Of a stretch of 64,000 nt of DNA, positions 43,604 to 55,199 are shown one piece after another (the first letter of the stretch is position 1; each line of letters begins with the position of its first letter). The position numbers were made by a program, and so were the translations under genes. This DNA comes from Tretioscincus oriximinensis (taxonomy: Eukaryota; Chordata; Lepidosauria; Squamata; Gymnophthalmidae), in contig JAJVDF010000123.1 of the NCBI GenBank assembly GCA_022410635.1, forward strand, positions 806,043 through 870,042, written 5' to 3'. The notes beneath the pieces were generated by a model. The model was given only the letters and a program-made list of their open reading frames with translations, was not told the DNA's origin and ran no database searches.

Positions 43604-44139
43604 GATAGGCCAGGAAAGGAATATTACGGTCTGGGTAATTAGGAAGAAATAGAAAATAAGTTAGCAAATGTCATTGTGCTCTTTATAAATCTACTAGGGA
43701 AATCAGCCCACTGGCCCTGTCTAATACAGCAGGCTCTATCACCCTTCTTTCCCCCCTCTGGGGGTCCACACCCCACCTCCACCTAAGGATATCCCAAGGC
43801 GACGGTGCTCCCTGGACCTCCTCCCTACCACCACCATTGACCTAAAATTCTGCCTGTTCCACCTAGCGGCCGGCACTGGGAATTTGTCAGACTGAGCTGG
43901 CCTGTATGAAAATGACATCACGTGGTTCCAGCTCGATCTGCATTTTATAGTATAAGATGGCCTATTTTTGGAATAATGTGTAGTTTTGCTCCTTATACGT
44001 CAAAAAAGATATTATAGAACTGGAAAAAGGTTTAGAAAAAAGGAAACAGAATTATCAAGGGATTGGTTCTAGCCCCAAGTTCAAGAGAAAAACATAAAGA
44101 TCATTTGCAGGGAGTCTGGAATAGATTAACATATTGCCT

Positions 44140-44152
44140 AAGTTGTCTTCTG
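44140..44152. repeat. Left target-site duplication of the HINT1 retrocopy
   Basis: AAGTTGTCTTCTG, identical to 45043-45055. Its length and position are typical of LINE-driven retroposition. Confidence 0.88.
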
Positions 44153-45042
44153 GGGGTCCATTTCTGCGACCCCACGAGCTCAGCGCCTGGTATAGGGCGT
44201 CCGGCTGCCCGATGGCTGACGAGAACAGCAAAGCGCAGGTAGCCCAGGCGGGCGGAGACACCATCTTTGGGAAAATTATCTGCAAAGAGATTCCCACCAA
44301 GATCATTTTCGAGGACGAGCAGTGCCTTGCATTCCATGACATTTCTCCACAAGCTCCAACCCATTTCCTTGTGATTCCCAAGAAGCCTATTGTCCAGCTA
44401 TCCCAAGCGCAAGATTCAGATGAGGCTCTTCTTGGACACTTAATGATTGTGGGCAAGAAATGTGCAGCTGAATTAGGTCTGACCAGAGGATATCGAATGG
44501 TGTTGAATGAAGGGCCAGATGGTGGGCAATCTGTCTATCATGTGCACCTTCATATCCTTGGTGGCCGTTAAATGGCTTCTTTCAGGTTAAGAAGTCGATA
44601 AGTAGAAGAAGCATTCATTACCTTCAAAACATTTTTGATTATAGTCTACTAACAACTTGAAAAAAAATCAAAGGATAATCAATACTGTTATCCACTTAAA
44701 CATTGTTCTTGAGCTCAGTGAATATTTGAGTAAGCATTATTCAATAAAGACATAGGCATGTTGGTTCAACTCTTTGTACTTTTCATTGGGAATGAATATA
44801 TTTTAATTTTCCTTTAGAGCATACACATGATCCTTGGATAGTCTCTTTAGTAATCCTCTTTAATTACAACCACACTAAATTATTTTGTTCTTTTTTCACT
44901 TATACNCTGTATTTTTTTCTTCCCCAACCTGTAAAATTATGGAATGAGTGTATATTCTGAATTTTTAAACAAGATGTGAAATCTGAAAACAAGAGTTCTC
45001 NTTGTTAGTTGCTGAATTCAATAAAAGAATAGGAAATTTGAA
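44153..45042 (+). mobile_element. LINE-mobilised HINT1 mRNA insertion (full retrocopy extent)
   Basis: The inserted cDNA runs from GC-rich 5' UTR-like sequence to an A-rich end after an AATAAA at 45020-45025. It is bracketed by exact 13-bp duplications, AAGTTGTCTTCTG, at 44140-44152 and 45043-45055. The flanking sequence on both sides is one CR1 copy, continuous when the insert is removed. Confidence 0.88.
44212..44571 (+). CDS. HINT1: HINT1 retrocopy (histidine triad nucleotide-binding protein 1), open frame, C-terminus shortened
   Basis: HINT1 is a small homodimeric purine nucleoside phosphoramidase of the HIT family. This intronless frame encodes 119 residues closely matching HINT1: MADEN start, [52 protein letters not shown], and the HIT triad HVHLH with histidines at 110, 112 and 114, as in the human enzyme. 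HINT1 normally has introns and 126 residues. Here codon 120 (normally CAA) reads TAA, removing the conserved last seven residues, and the following 3' sequence has lost two bases relative to the usual end. The copy carries 5' UTR-like sequence, two AATAAA signals (44742 region and 45020-45025), a decayed A-rich end and target-site duplications, so it is a processed retrocopy. The rest of the frame is intact; whether it is transcribed cannot be seen. Confidence 0.9.
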   Translation: MADENSKAQVAQAGGDTIFGKIICKEIPTKIIFEDEQCLAFHDISPQAPTHFLVIPKKPIVQLSQAQDSDEALLGHLMIVGKKCAAELGLTRGYRMVLNEGPDGGQSVYHVHLHILGGR

Positions 45043-45055
45043 AAGTTGTCTTCTG
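45043..45055. repeat. Right target-site duplication of the HINT1 retrocopy
   Basis: AAGTTGTCTTCTG, directly after the A-rich 3' end of the retrocopy and identical to 44140-44152. Confidence 0.88.
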
Positions 45056-45169
45056 CTAAAGAATGCCCAGAAGCAATTGATGGGTCATTGTGTGAAACAA
45101 GATACTGAACAAGAAGGGTTATGGTCTGATCCAGCAGAGCCTCCCTTAAGGGGGGTTCTCCTCCATCTT

Positions 45170-46550
45170 ATGTTCTGCTCAGTGCAGCTGCTGCTTCAGT
45201 AACATGGTGTCAATGCTGGTGAATTCCTGCAAGTGAAAGATTGTGATGTTGGTGATGAAATCATTCCAGTGGGTTTGCAAGATGATGGTGTAAAGGCAAC
45301 TCTGATGAAAGTGTTTGCAGAGTTGCAGGTATGGTGACTTAGTTTCATGTAGAAGAGTGCTCAGTACAGTGGAACTTCATGCTTTTCTTCATATGTTTGT
45401 TATTCTAGAATATGTTTATGCAGTCCACCAAATGTACTTTGTGCCTTTGCTAGTATGTTATTGAGCAACCAACTAATTTATTTTTTATCCATCCTTACAG
45501 TTCTTTCCATTTTAATTGTACTTTAATACAAGCCTGGGGTCCAAGGGCATTTTGTAAGCTACTCAAGGACTCTTTTATAAAATGGATTGAAAAGGGAGGA
45601 AATAATAATTGAACTTAGTTTGTATAATTTTCTGTTAATTTAATTTCGATAGGAAAATATTCTTCTTGTTCTCATTCAGTCTCATCATTGAAAGGGTTAC
45701 AATAAAAACATTTTCCTGCATGCCATCCTTGTCCTCATCAGTTAAAAAATATGGTACCTTATGAATCAGCCTTTGCCTTTTTGTATTTCACACCAGAACT
45801 GCTAATAATAGTTTAAAGACTGTGTACATGACAACTTCATACATATACCCAAAGTACGATATGTTCAGCCAGAAGATGATCAGGAACATGAATTACAATC
45901 AAATTGATATTTAAGCCAATAGATAAGTATCAACCAGTTTGAAACATAGGACAATTGATGCTCGTTTTCCTCCTGCCACTGCAGTTAAGTATGTTTTTGT
46001 TCTTGTTCTAGCAGCAGGAGTTTCCTTCTACTAGAGCAACTGTGTCATATGGTAACTTTCAGACTCTGGTGATAACATCAGTCAAATAACACTTGCTTCT
46101 GCCAACATGGAAATGTTTCTTACTGGCACTGAATTTGACTCTTCCTTATTCTTCTAGTTCATGTTTTTTAAATGTTAATCATGTTAAGTATCTCTGAGAA
46201 GCAAGATAGAGAGGAGTATTTCAGGTGTCTTGCATGTAGAAGATACCCAATTTACAGCAAGGGAAACGAGCTATTAAGTGCTCTGTTCCCAAGTTGTATA
46301 GGGTCTTTTAGTTCAAGNACATAATTTGATTTGAGATTTATGTTGTTATGCACAGTACTGTATATGTATGCATCCTTTTAGTAACTTGGTGACTGCATTG
46401 GTGATTGTAAACTGGAGTTACTGATGCAAACTATCATTGATCAGATTGAAATGAGGTAGGTGAGAGTAATTGGAATAGCAACTGAAACTTTCAACAGGTA
46501 CGTGTGATTCAACAAATCACACAGGCCATTTGTGCCTCCAGTAGCAATGA
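45170..46550. other. Intergenic sequence, nothing recognised
   Basis: AT-rich sequence without a recognised exon or repeat. Confidence 0.5.
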
Positions 46551-46554
46551 AGAT

Positions 46555-46805
46555 TCCAGAGGGGTTAGATGAGCCCTGCTGAAATAGGTCACTGCTCATC
46601 TAGTCTAGCATTCTGTCTCACACAGTGACTCACCAATTGCACTTGAGCAGTCTTAAGCAGAAGAAGGCGAACGCTTTACCTGTTCTTGACTCCCTGTAAA
46701 TGACATATCAGGAATAGTGTCTGTGCTCCATCCCAGAGGCAGTATCAGGAAATTGATCCTAACAGCTGTTGAATTTGTCCTATCTTGAGACTATCCAAGN
46801 TNCCA
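46555..46805 (-). repeat. CR1-type LINE 3' end
   Basis: AGCATTCTGTCTCACACAGT, CACCAATTGCACTTGAGCAG and CCATCCCAGAGGCAGTATCA read as the family in minus orientation. Confidence 0.68.
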
Positions 46806-47227
46806 GCCACTGTAGCTATATATTTACTCCTTCTGAGGGAATGTTATCTCATCTAAAACAGGCAAAATCCCAGAAAATTGAATGTGAAAATACAGATAAG
46901 CAATCTTAGTTTATTAGCATCAACCAATTATTTTCATTAAACTGAAAAACTGATTGATGACATTCACAGTCTGCTTTGAGACTAATGGTTATGCAGAAGT
47001 AGAGCCAACCATTATCTGTGTATGATATCGTACCTCAGAGATGGTTGATTCCAGTAGCTTCCTAAATATCAGTGGTAACAAAATGGCATCCTGAGGTTCC
47101 ACATGATCTATCTGCCATGGCAGAAAGCACAATCAGCCAGCNCTTCCTTTTTGAAATGATCTCAACAAGTAGGAGTTGACCTGCTGGGTACTATAAAGCA
47201 ATCACCATAAGTTCCTCATTTTTACAT

Positions 47228-47720
47228 AAAGACATAAAAGGAGCCGGGCTGAATTGGGCCTCAGCTCACTTAGCCCAGCACAGAGGCCCACCAGTTGCAC
47301 CTGGGACGTCTGGAACAGAAGAAGTCAAAGTCTTCAACTGTTCTCAACGTGTGCAAATGACATTTAAGGAATACTGCCTGTTGCTCCAACTCGGAGGCAG
47401 TATCAAGACATCCATCCTAGTAGCTGTTTATACCCTTGGTTCCATGAACTTGTCCAATCCTGTCTTAAAGCTATGCAGGCTGCTTGCTACTACCACCTCT
47501 TCTCAAAGTCAATTCCACAGACTGATGATCCTCTTGGGTGAAAAAATACTTTCCTTTGTCTGTCCTCNTTCTTCTGCCATCAGATTTCATAAAGAGGTGT
47601 TCCAGTCCCTTGGNCATTCTTGTTGCCCTTTTCTGAACCTTCTCTAGTTGTACAATATCCTTAGATGTGGTGACCAGAATTGTACATAGTATTCCAAATG
47701 TGGTCTCACCCCAGATNTAT
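47228..47720 (-). mobile_element. CR1-type LINE 3' end, long copy
   Basis: The copy runs from AGCCCAGCACAGAGGCCCAC to GTACATAGTATTCCAAATGT and GGTCTCACC. The last phrase is the classic CR1 3'-region text and supports the family name. Confidence 0.72.
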
Positions 47721-48504
47721 AAAGAGGCAAAACCACACTTGCTGACTTGTTTTTAGTATTGCATTATATGGCATAGGGTAGTAGAATAATGACAGGAAAA
47801 ATGAACAAAAAATGCCAAGCACCAAAGCAGTTTCATCAGGTCTGTTATATCTGACGAGTAATCTTTTCAGAAACATTTCCACATTATGTTATGTTCCCAC
47901 AGAAAGTAAAACGAGATTTTCTACTCATAAATTAATTATCTCAAGCAAGATGAGAAAAGGGCAGCAATAGAACAAAGCAATAGAAATGGCAAAATACTGT
48001 TCAAACAGGCAAACAGCATGTATATCTGATTGCTAACTTGGCTAGCAAACTGATTCAGCAGAATCATGTGATTCTCAGGTCTGCCTGAGCTCTAGAGAAA
48101 AAANCCAGGCTTCTAATAGTTAGAATGTCTGGGAATAGTTCCAGAAATGCAAAACTCTGAGCCATTGATGTGTGTGAAACATGAGATCCTGTGGGTGGAG
48201 CATAGTCAGCTTTCAGTTGGCTGTAGATGTCAGAGTAAATATATAACTGTACTGTAGGAAATGGCATTACTGCAAGAAATTAGAGCAGAAATGGAGGAAG
48301 TAAAGCTCAATCAACAGAAGACAATAGATTTCCCCTCAAAACAGGATTTGCCTTTTGTTCAGAGAAAAGCAGAGTTTATAACACTGATGCTTCATAGTCT
48401 ATCAAGCTTCTGGAAGAACTGTATATTTGGGGTTTATTAAAAATATAATTATCTTCATTTAAANCAGCAGCATTGATAAGCTATAATCAGGGGTTGAATA
48501 TAAG

Positions 48505-48990
48505 AGGAATCCTGTTAAATTGAGCCACATCCCATCTAGTTCATCATTCTGCCTCACCCAGTGGCCCACCAATTGCTCCTGGTCATGCTCAAGCAGAAGA
48601 AAACATAATTTTTTTTATCAATACATCAATCCCAGTAGTGATTGATACACTTGATTTCCATGAATTTGTCTGATCTGTCTTAAAGCTATCCAGACTGCTA
48701 GCTACTACCACCTTTTTTGGAAAAANTTTATTGACCAGTGATCTTTTGTAAAAAAATAAATCCTTTCCCTTGCCCATCAGTTTTATAGACTGCCCCCTGG
48801 TTCTAGTGCTATGCGATTTCTCTATTTACCTTATCCATCTCATGCCTGATTTTATACACTTCAATCAGAGCATCTCCTAAACACTATCTTTCAAGGCTGA
48901 AGAGACCTAGACTTTGCAACTTTGTTTCCTAAGGGAGGTGTTTCAGCCCCTTGATCATTCCTGTTTCCTATTTTTTTTATTCCATAACTA
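48505..48990 (-). mobile_element. CR1-type LINE 3' end
   Basis: AGGAATCCTGTTAAATTGAG, GTTCATCATTCTGCCTCACC, TAGCTACTACCACC and GAGGTGTTTCAGCCCCTTGA follow the family order in minus orientation. Confidence 0.68.
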
Positions 48991-49554
48991 TTTTGTCTAT
49001 TGTTGGAGTTTCATTTTGTAAAGGATTAAACAAATTGGCAAGGATCCAAGAAACTTCATGAAAAGGTATTCGTTGCTTGTTGAAAAGATATTGCAGAGAA
49101 TAAGTTAATAGCTTGCTTTCTGTTTCCACAGAATGCAAAGAATATAATAATTGATTTCAGTTGCAATGAGGAAGGTTTTAGATAAAGGCAAAAAAGGGCA
49201 AAAAAATTCTTAGCATAGGAAGGGTTCCAAAACAAAACAGGTTACCCTAAAGAAAGGGAGGCATCTCAGTCTATGGAAGCACTTCAGAGGTGGCTGGACT
49301 ATAAAGTAGTTCTATTTTGCTTCCTACACGGAACAGACAATTCAGTGTTATAGCCTAATTGTCCCTTTCCAACTCTAAATTTCTTTGAGTGATTGCAAAA
49401 CTGGCTTATCATCTCTTTGTGCCTTTTTTAACACAAGCGCAAGTGCCTAGGAAGAGTTAGTAATAGATAGGGTGCCATTTGTCAATAATAACAAAATGAN
49501 CAGTTTCCATTTTCTCACCTTCANGCAGAATTTTAGTTTCTGGTTTTAGGATTA

Positions 49555-49705
49555 TCAGTTGTTTTTCTGTCTGCTTTTATGTGCCTTTTTTTCATGATGA
49601 CAAGTGCTTATCATGAGTAACTGCAGCAGCCCAAAACATGTGTAAGATGAAATAGAGCTGTTATTGTGCAGCGGTGGGGACTGCTGGGAAGTGTAGTTTG
49701 CCTCT
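49555..49705. repeat. Unnamed dispersed repeat, copy 2
   Basis: Matches 1180-1345 in block order, ending GGACTGCTGGGAAGTGTAGT. Confidence 0.45.
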
Positions 49706-49949
49706 GAGCAACAGGCCCTGCCCTGTGGACTACAGCTCTAAATATGCACTGTAGCTAGCCCAGGAAGGNACTATGACTTTTTCACCAATTAGTTCACCAC
49801 CCTGCCCAGAAGTTGGCTGAGGAACTGGTCTATACATTCAGGAGAAAATTATGGTTGGTAGAGGGTGGAAGGACATTTTCTTATACAAAAAAATTAAATT
49901 TCCCTGGGCTGAGCTCCATGCCTTCTGAAGTATGTTCAAAGACCCCGCA

Positions 49950-50252
49950 TTACAGTTTCTCATGTTGCGGTGACCCCAATTTTGGTGGCTCCTGCTCATC
50001 AGCCTGCGGAGCACAAGGATCAACCCGCCGCCCAGAGCCACTGAAACCATCAGCGCCAAGGCCGCGGCTGCCATGTTGAGTGTGGGCATGTGGGCCNCGA
50101 TCACATGTGACAGATCGCCGCAGTCAGCGCTGATAGCCAGGAGCGTGCTCAGNGGCTAAAGCCATCAGAAACATAGCTTTAGGTGACCCCTGTGTTTTGG
50201 TCGTTCGACCCCCNCCGGGGTCNCGACNCACAGGTTGAGAACCTCTGCTATA
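49950..50252. repeat. hAT/Charlie-like MITE
   Basis: The right end, CACAGGTTGAGAACCTCTGC, preceded by GGTCGTTCGACCCCC, is a well-known amniote hAT end. The left end near TTTCTCATGTTGCGGTGACC is a decayed mirror. The interior is unusually GC-rich. Confidence 0.5.
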
Positions 50253-50387
50253 AAGAGTGAATCATGTTCTGAGAATTGGCAAAATGTGGATTGGGAAAGG
50301 AGGAAGCCCAATCTGGAGTTTGAGTGGGGAAAGGGAGCAAGCCAAGAAATAATCTAATGAAGGTTACTAGCCTGGTCAAGATATGGG

Positions 50388-50587
50388 AGGAGGCCAATAT
50401 GAGTTGATACTGCCTACAAAATGCAGCAACAGGCGGTATTTCTGAAGTACCATTTGCATGGAGTTGAGAACTGGTGACATTTTTGCCTCCTTCCGCTTGT
50501 CCAGGTGCAATTGGTGGACCACTATGTGAGGCAGATTGTTGGACCAGATGGGGTTCTGGCCCATTTTAACAGGGCTCCTCTTATGAG
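50388..50587 (+). repeat. CR1-type LINE 3' end
   Basis: GTACCATTTGCATGGAGTTG, CCAGGTGCAATTGGTGGACC and GGACCAGATGGGGTTCTGGC follow the family order. Confidence 0.66.
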
Positions 50588-51236
50588 TGATTGTATCTAT
50601 TTGCTGAATAGATAGATTCTAGNTATATCCATAAACAGGTTACCAGAATGCTGGCTTGCCATTCTCTATTTGCACACATCTCTAATTTGTAAACTACAGG
50701 TAGGGTTTTTTATGAGGTNTGAAATATATNTTATGTCTAGGATCACCAGAAAAAGCAAAAATTCAAGTATTGCCATCATTAAAAGCTGCCTTCCAGCACC
50801 CTACCCCATCCATTAAAGATACAGAACCCATTACCTGATTTTTTTTCTGATACTCTGTTCATGTCATGGTAATGTTTACAACGGTAAGGTATACAATGGA
50901 GCACCATTGAAGAGGAAAAAAAAATTTTCATTATCTGATTACATTATTTCCTGCTTCAAACAGAGAAGCCTTTTCTAATTATATTCAGGTTCGGAAATGG
51001 AAGTTGTCCAAACAGCGACACAAAGAANTGATCTAACCTTTTGTGTTGATCTTGTATTTTATTGTACAGTATTGTTTGTATCAACTGATNTGGCACAAGG
51101 AGTACATTCACTTTATAAATTGAAATTCCAATGGTAGTGAACCTCTTCAGACCAGCTCAATTAGAATTGAACATACTGAACATGATAACTGGATAACACT
51201 GAATATTTCAGAGAGAAATGAACAGTTGTTCNCTAG

Positions 51237-51290
51237 CATCTAAAGAAGTAGCCTAGTCTGTGAAAGCTTATGCCACCCACCTTTTTCTTG
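51237..51290 (+). repeat. Penelope-derived tail with hammerhead-like relic
   Basis: CATCTAAAGAAGTAGCCTAG, then TCTGTGAAAGCTTATGCCAC: same layout as 12575-12601, with CTAAAGA in place of CTGATGA and the GAAAGC side kept. Confidence 0.4.
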
Positions 51291-51320
51291 CTACCCTGTA
51301 AAGTGTTATGAGACCCCTTT

Positions 51321-51905
51321 TAGGGTTGCCATATTCTGGGAACCCAAAACCGGGACGGGGGTGGGGTGGGGTGCGCACGTGCGCACGCGCACATATGGAC
51401 GCTTGTAGCAAGACAGGCAAAACCTCTTCTGCCTGTCTCACCACAAACGTCCGTGTGTGCACATGCACACGTGCGCGTACCTGCTCCTTTGCTGGAGGCG
51501 GGATTTCGCCCTGCTCTAGCAAGCGGGCCGCCAACTCGCCTGCAGCAGCGGAGCAAAAACGCTTGGGTTTGTGACAGGAGGGCAGAGCTGCCCTCCTGTC
51601 ACAAACCCAGGTGTTTCTCCTCTGCTAGAGGCGAGTTGGCGGNGAGAGTAGAACGAAACCCCGCCTCCNGCCAAGGAGCAGCGACGGCGCNCCGAGGGTC
51701 CTCCCAGGACCCCGGAAAGCNTTGCGCGCGCTGCAGCCGTCAAATCTGACGGCTGCTTTTCCTTTAAAATCCCGCCTTTTTACATTCCCCGATGCAGCAN
51801 CNGNGAATGTAAAAAGCCGGGATTTTGCCTTAAAACCCGGAGGGGACTATATTTTAGTCCCCAAAACCGGGTTTGTCCCAGTTTACTGGGACGTATGGCA
51901 ACCCT
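51321..51905. mobile_element. Multi-hairpin MITE with GGGTTGCCATA ends
   Basis: The ends TAGGGTTGCCATA and TATGGCAACCCTA are inverted repeats, flanked by similar C-and-T-rich text (ACCCCTTTT and ACCCCCTTTTT). Inside are several nested inverted repeats: about 51375-51480, about 51480-51690 (with a 21-bp perfect core at 51565-51585/51588-51608), 51733-51742/51747-51756, and about 51775-51825. No coding frame is real; the frames on both strands are by-products of the palindromes. Confidence 0.72.
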
Positions 51906-51909
51906 ACCC

Positions 51910-54755
51910 CCTTTTTAGAACATTGAATATTGTCATTAGTGAAATGTAAACATGGGAAGGCCACTAGTGAAATGCATTAGTACCATTTTTTTTATTCATG
52001 AGGAGTGTTAGATTGCTGCCACATACTCATCTCCAAAATGTTTGCCCATGTCTGCTTGGAAATATGGATTCATAACTGGTGCAAATTGGTTGAGTATTTC
52101 CAAAGGTAATATAAANTNTTTNNAAANAAATGGCTACATCTGATTCTTAATTCCTGAAAGCAGTTTCTGTTGAGAGAGAAGGAGAGAGNTTGGGTGCGTC
52201 ATATAACTATGTTTATGGCTTGCTTTATTATGTGTTGTGTCTTGCTAGGTAGATAGATTCATAGCTAGCTAGCTAAGGTTTGTTCTCTAGATTTTGTTGG
52301 TATATAGCTCTGTTGTGATGAGGACCAATGAGAACAGTAGCCCAAAACACCTGGAGGGTACCAGGGGAATTTTGAGCACAAATGTTTGAGAAACATGGAA
52401 AGCTATCATGCCCCATAACAGCATCCTTGTTGCTATAGGTTAACAAGGCTATTATTAGCCCTCAATGTAATTTGCACATGTGAAGGCNTGTTGGCATTGT
52501 TATTTTGTGTCTCCATTACTATCCTTGTCGTTATTTTCCCTGTACAGGATTACGTACATGTTTCACGTGCTTTTTCTATTTTTTAAACGGGTTTGCTCAG
52601 AAATCTTAGAAGGTAAGCTTTTTATTCTAGGGAACAGAGGTGTTTTGTGTCTTTGGTTTAGGTTATAATTTCAGACATTCGTTAGAATGATTTTCTCTTT
52701 CAAGAAGAGCCNTCTGCACACAATGCCAAATACCTTTCCTGCATTATTTTAAATTTGAAGATTACAATCTTATCTCTCCCCACCTCATTATAGAAGACTT
52801 AATATTTTTATTTTTTTCCTGCTACTTTTGACAGTCTCATGTTCTGTCATTATAAGCCTATTCTGGTCCCCCTTTCCCCCCCTTCCCACCTTTTCCTTCC
52901 AGGAGTAAACTAAATGACCCANTCGGCTCCCATCTGGTCCTGCAAGCCATCTGCAAAAGGTCCCTTGCTCCTTTGTAGAAACTGAATGTAAACATCTCCC
53001 TTTCTTGTCCCCTTTTTATTCCATCCTCCCCCCCCCATTCCTCTTGCTTTCTTCTCATAGTTTCTGCCTGAACATGTCTCAGCAATTACTGTTTTGTGTT
53101 GTGTGCAGAAGAGAATCCTCGTTTGTCTTTGTCGGGTGGGGGAGGTGCGGTTAGGGCGAATGCAGACGTGCAGCATAGGCCCATAGCTGACCTTGTGTAT
53201 CATTTTCTGGAAGCTCACCTTCCTTTCCTTATAATAGATATGGGCACCGTCTGTCTCTGAAAGGCTCCATNAGGCTAAGGAGAAACCTGGAGATGATTCT
53301 AGAGTTTTCTGATGGCTTGGGGTTGGCGTTTAATTCCTTTTTAAATTCCATTTCTTTCTAGTCTTTGTTTTTTGTGCTTCTGAAGACAACCCCCTTTCAC
53401 CTTTCTTTCTTTAGACCGNGTCTGATTAATATTGCTCTGTATTTCTTTGCTGCTCTTCCTTCCTGTTCTCTCCATTTCATTGTTTTTCATCCCTGATTTC
53501 CTCCCCCCTCACTACTCAAGTAGCCACTCCCCAGCAGAAGCAATTGGCAAAGCCTGCAGTAGGCCACACATTTTAATTGCCTTTTATTACAGGATAAGAA
53601 GGCTGCATTCACTGCTTCCAGCAGGGGTTTCTTTCAGCTGCTTTAGCTCAACACTTGGAGAGTTGTTTGCTTTCAACAATGTAAATTGTTCCAATGAAAT
53701 TGCTGCTTTTTTATCTCATTTATTTGGGACTTAAGGAGATCAGACCCCCAAGATTATTTTCCCTATCCTTCCTTCCTTAAAGTACTTAAGGAACATATTT
53801 ATCGCAGTGAAGTAAATTGCAATTTACTTGGCTGAGTTCAGAACTATTTTTTGCTTGCTACCTGAAAACAGCCTCCAATTAGTCGCTGTTTTTACTGGCA
53901 CTTAAATGATTCTTTACTGCAGCTCTGTAAACCATTTTGTTGTTTTAGAAGAGCACAACCTGAGGTCTCATCTTGCTATTGCTGCTATCAAATTACTGAT
54001 TGATATGTGACCAAATCCTCTCTCCAGGGTCTGAGTGTGTCATTTTGGCGAACTGCCCAGCCGCCATCAGCATTGCTGTAGTCCCAGAGCCTGGATGTCT
54101 CCCACTGAGAAGCAACTGTGTTTCAGTTGTACTTGTTTGAGAATGTTACTCTTAATATGATGCAGACCGATGCAAAGCTTCTAGTGAGATAAACCCATAT
54201 AGGCAGTATCTATATAGCATTTNCTCTCCCTCTTAATAGTATCAATAAGTCTTGAAAACTACAAGGGATAATAGGAACTTCACNTACCATCCCGTAGTTT
54301 TTTTCTTCATTAAGCAGGTCGCTATATTGAATGCATTGTGTGTTACAGTGCGTCCACTGATGGCAGCCATTTTGATAGAAATACATATGCTTGTTTCCTT
54401 GGAAGCAATTGTCTTTGCAACATATGCAAAGGCAAATGTGTTTAGAATTCAAAAACCATGGAATACAATTCCAGAGTAGAAGAATAAGTTTANCAGAAAA
54501 TTTCACTCTCAGGATGTGCACAGGCTGCAACATGGCATAAATACCCATGTGCATTTCCATGTTTGTTATGATTATAGGCAAAACATTGTTTCAACTTTCT
54601 ACTACATATAGTTACTGCTTTGCAATGAAACACTGTATTGAACATGCAACACTTTCGGTTGAGGAAGTTGTACTGTTACCTGCTTGCAAATACACATAAT
54701 CTTTAGTGCACATTCCTGTAAAAAGATGAATGAACAGGATCCTCATTGGTTTCAC
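51910..54755. other. Intergenic sequence with conserved-looking non-coding stretch
   Basis: No recognised repeat or exon. The part at about 53490-54170 is repeat-free and of balanced composition, with motif-like pieces such as GTGAAGTAAATTGCAATTTA. It has the look of conserved non-coding DNA, but this is an impression and not an alignment. Confidence 0.4.
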
Positions 54756-54759
54756 CTAC

Positions 54760-55125
54760 ATAAGAACATAAGAAGAGCCATCCTGGATCAGGCCACAGCC
54801 CATCAAGTCCAGCATTCTGTGTCACACAGAGGCCCACCAGATGCACCTGGGCAGTCCGAACAGAGGAAAGCAAAATATGCTCCTGTTCATGACTCCCTGC
54901 AAATGGTATTTCAGGAGTCCTGCCTGTTGCTCCATCCCAGAGGCAACAGCCAGACATCNATCCTAGTATCCATTTATACCCTTGGTGTCCATAAACCTGT
55001 CTAGTCCTGTTTTGAAACTATCCAAGCTGTTAGCTACCACCACCTCTTCAGGAAGTAAATTCCACAGGTCGATGACCCTCTGGGTGAAAAAATACTTTAC
55101 TTTGTCTGTTCNAACCTGAACAATA
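54760..55125 (-). mobile_element. CR1-type LINE 3' end, well preserved
   Basis: ACATAAGAACATAAGAAGAG, ATCCTGGATCAGGCCACAGC, CACACAGAGGCCCACCAGAT and GTTAGCTACCACCACCTCTT. Closest to the copy at 29.6-30.0 kb, in opposite orientation. Confidence 0.76.
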
Positions 55126-55199
55126 GAGCACCAAAACATGGCTTGTTTTATTTAGCAACTGTGGATTTTCTTAAGGCAAAATGAAAGCATCTTGCAACC

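Larger units (their letters stand above)
44095..45165 (+). mobile_element. CR1-type LINE 3' end, host of the HINT1 retrocopy
   Basis: CATTTGCAGGGAGTCTGGAA before the insertion joins to CTTCTGCTAAAGAATGCCCA and AGAAGCAATTGATGGGTCAT after it, in the normal family order. Confidence 0.7.

Noticed and set aside
44134..44211. N-terminal extension of the HINT1 frame by 26 codons
   Set aside because: It starts without an ATG inside the target duplication and CR1 sequence, and HINT1 homologues start at the ATG at 44212.
51268..51749. Overlapping frames of 75-127 codons on both strands
   Set aside because: They lie in the multi-hairpin MITE; cysteine, arginine and threonine-rich translations mirror the palindromes.
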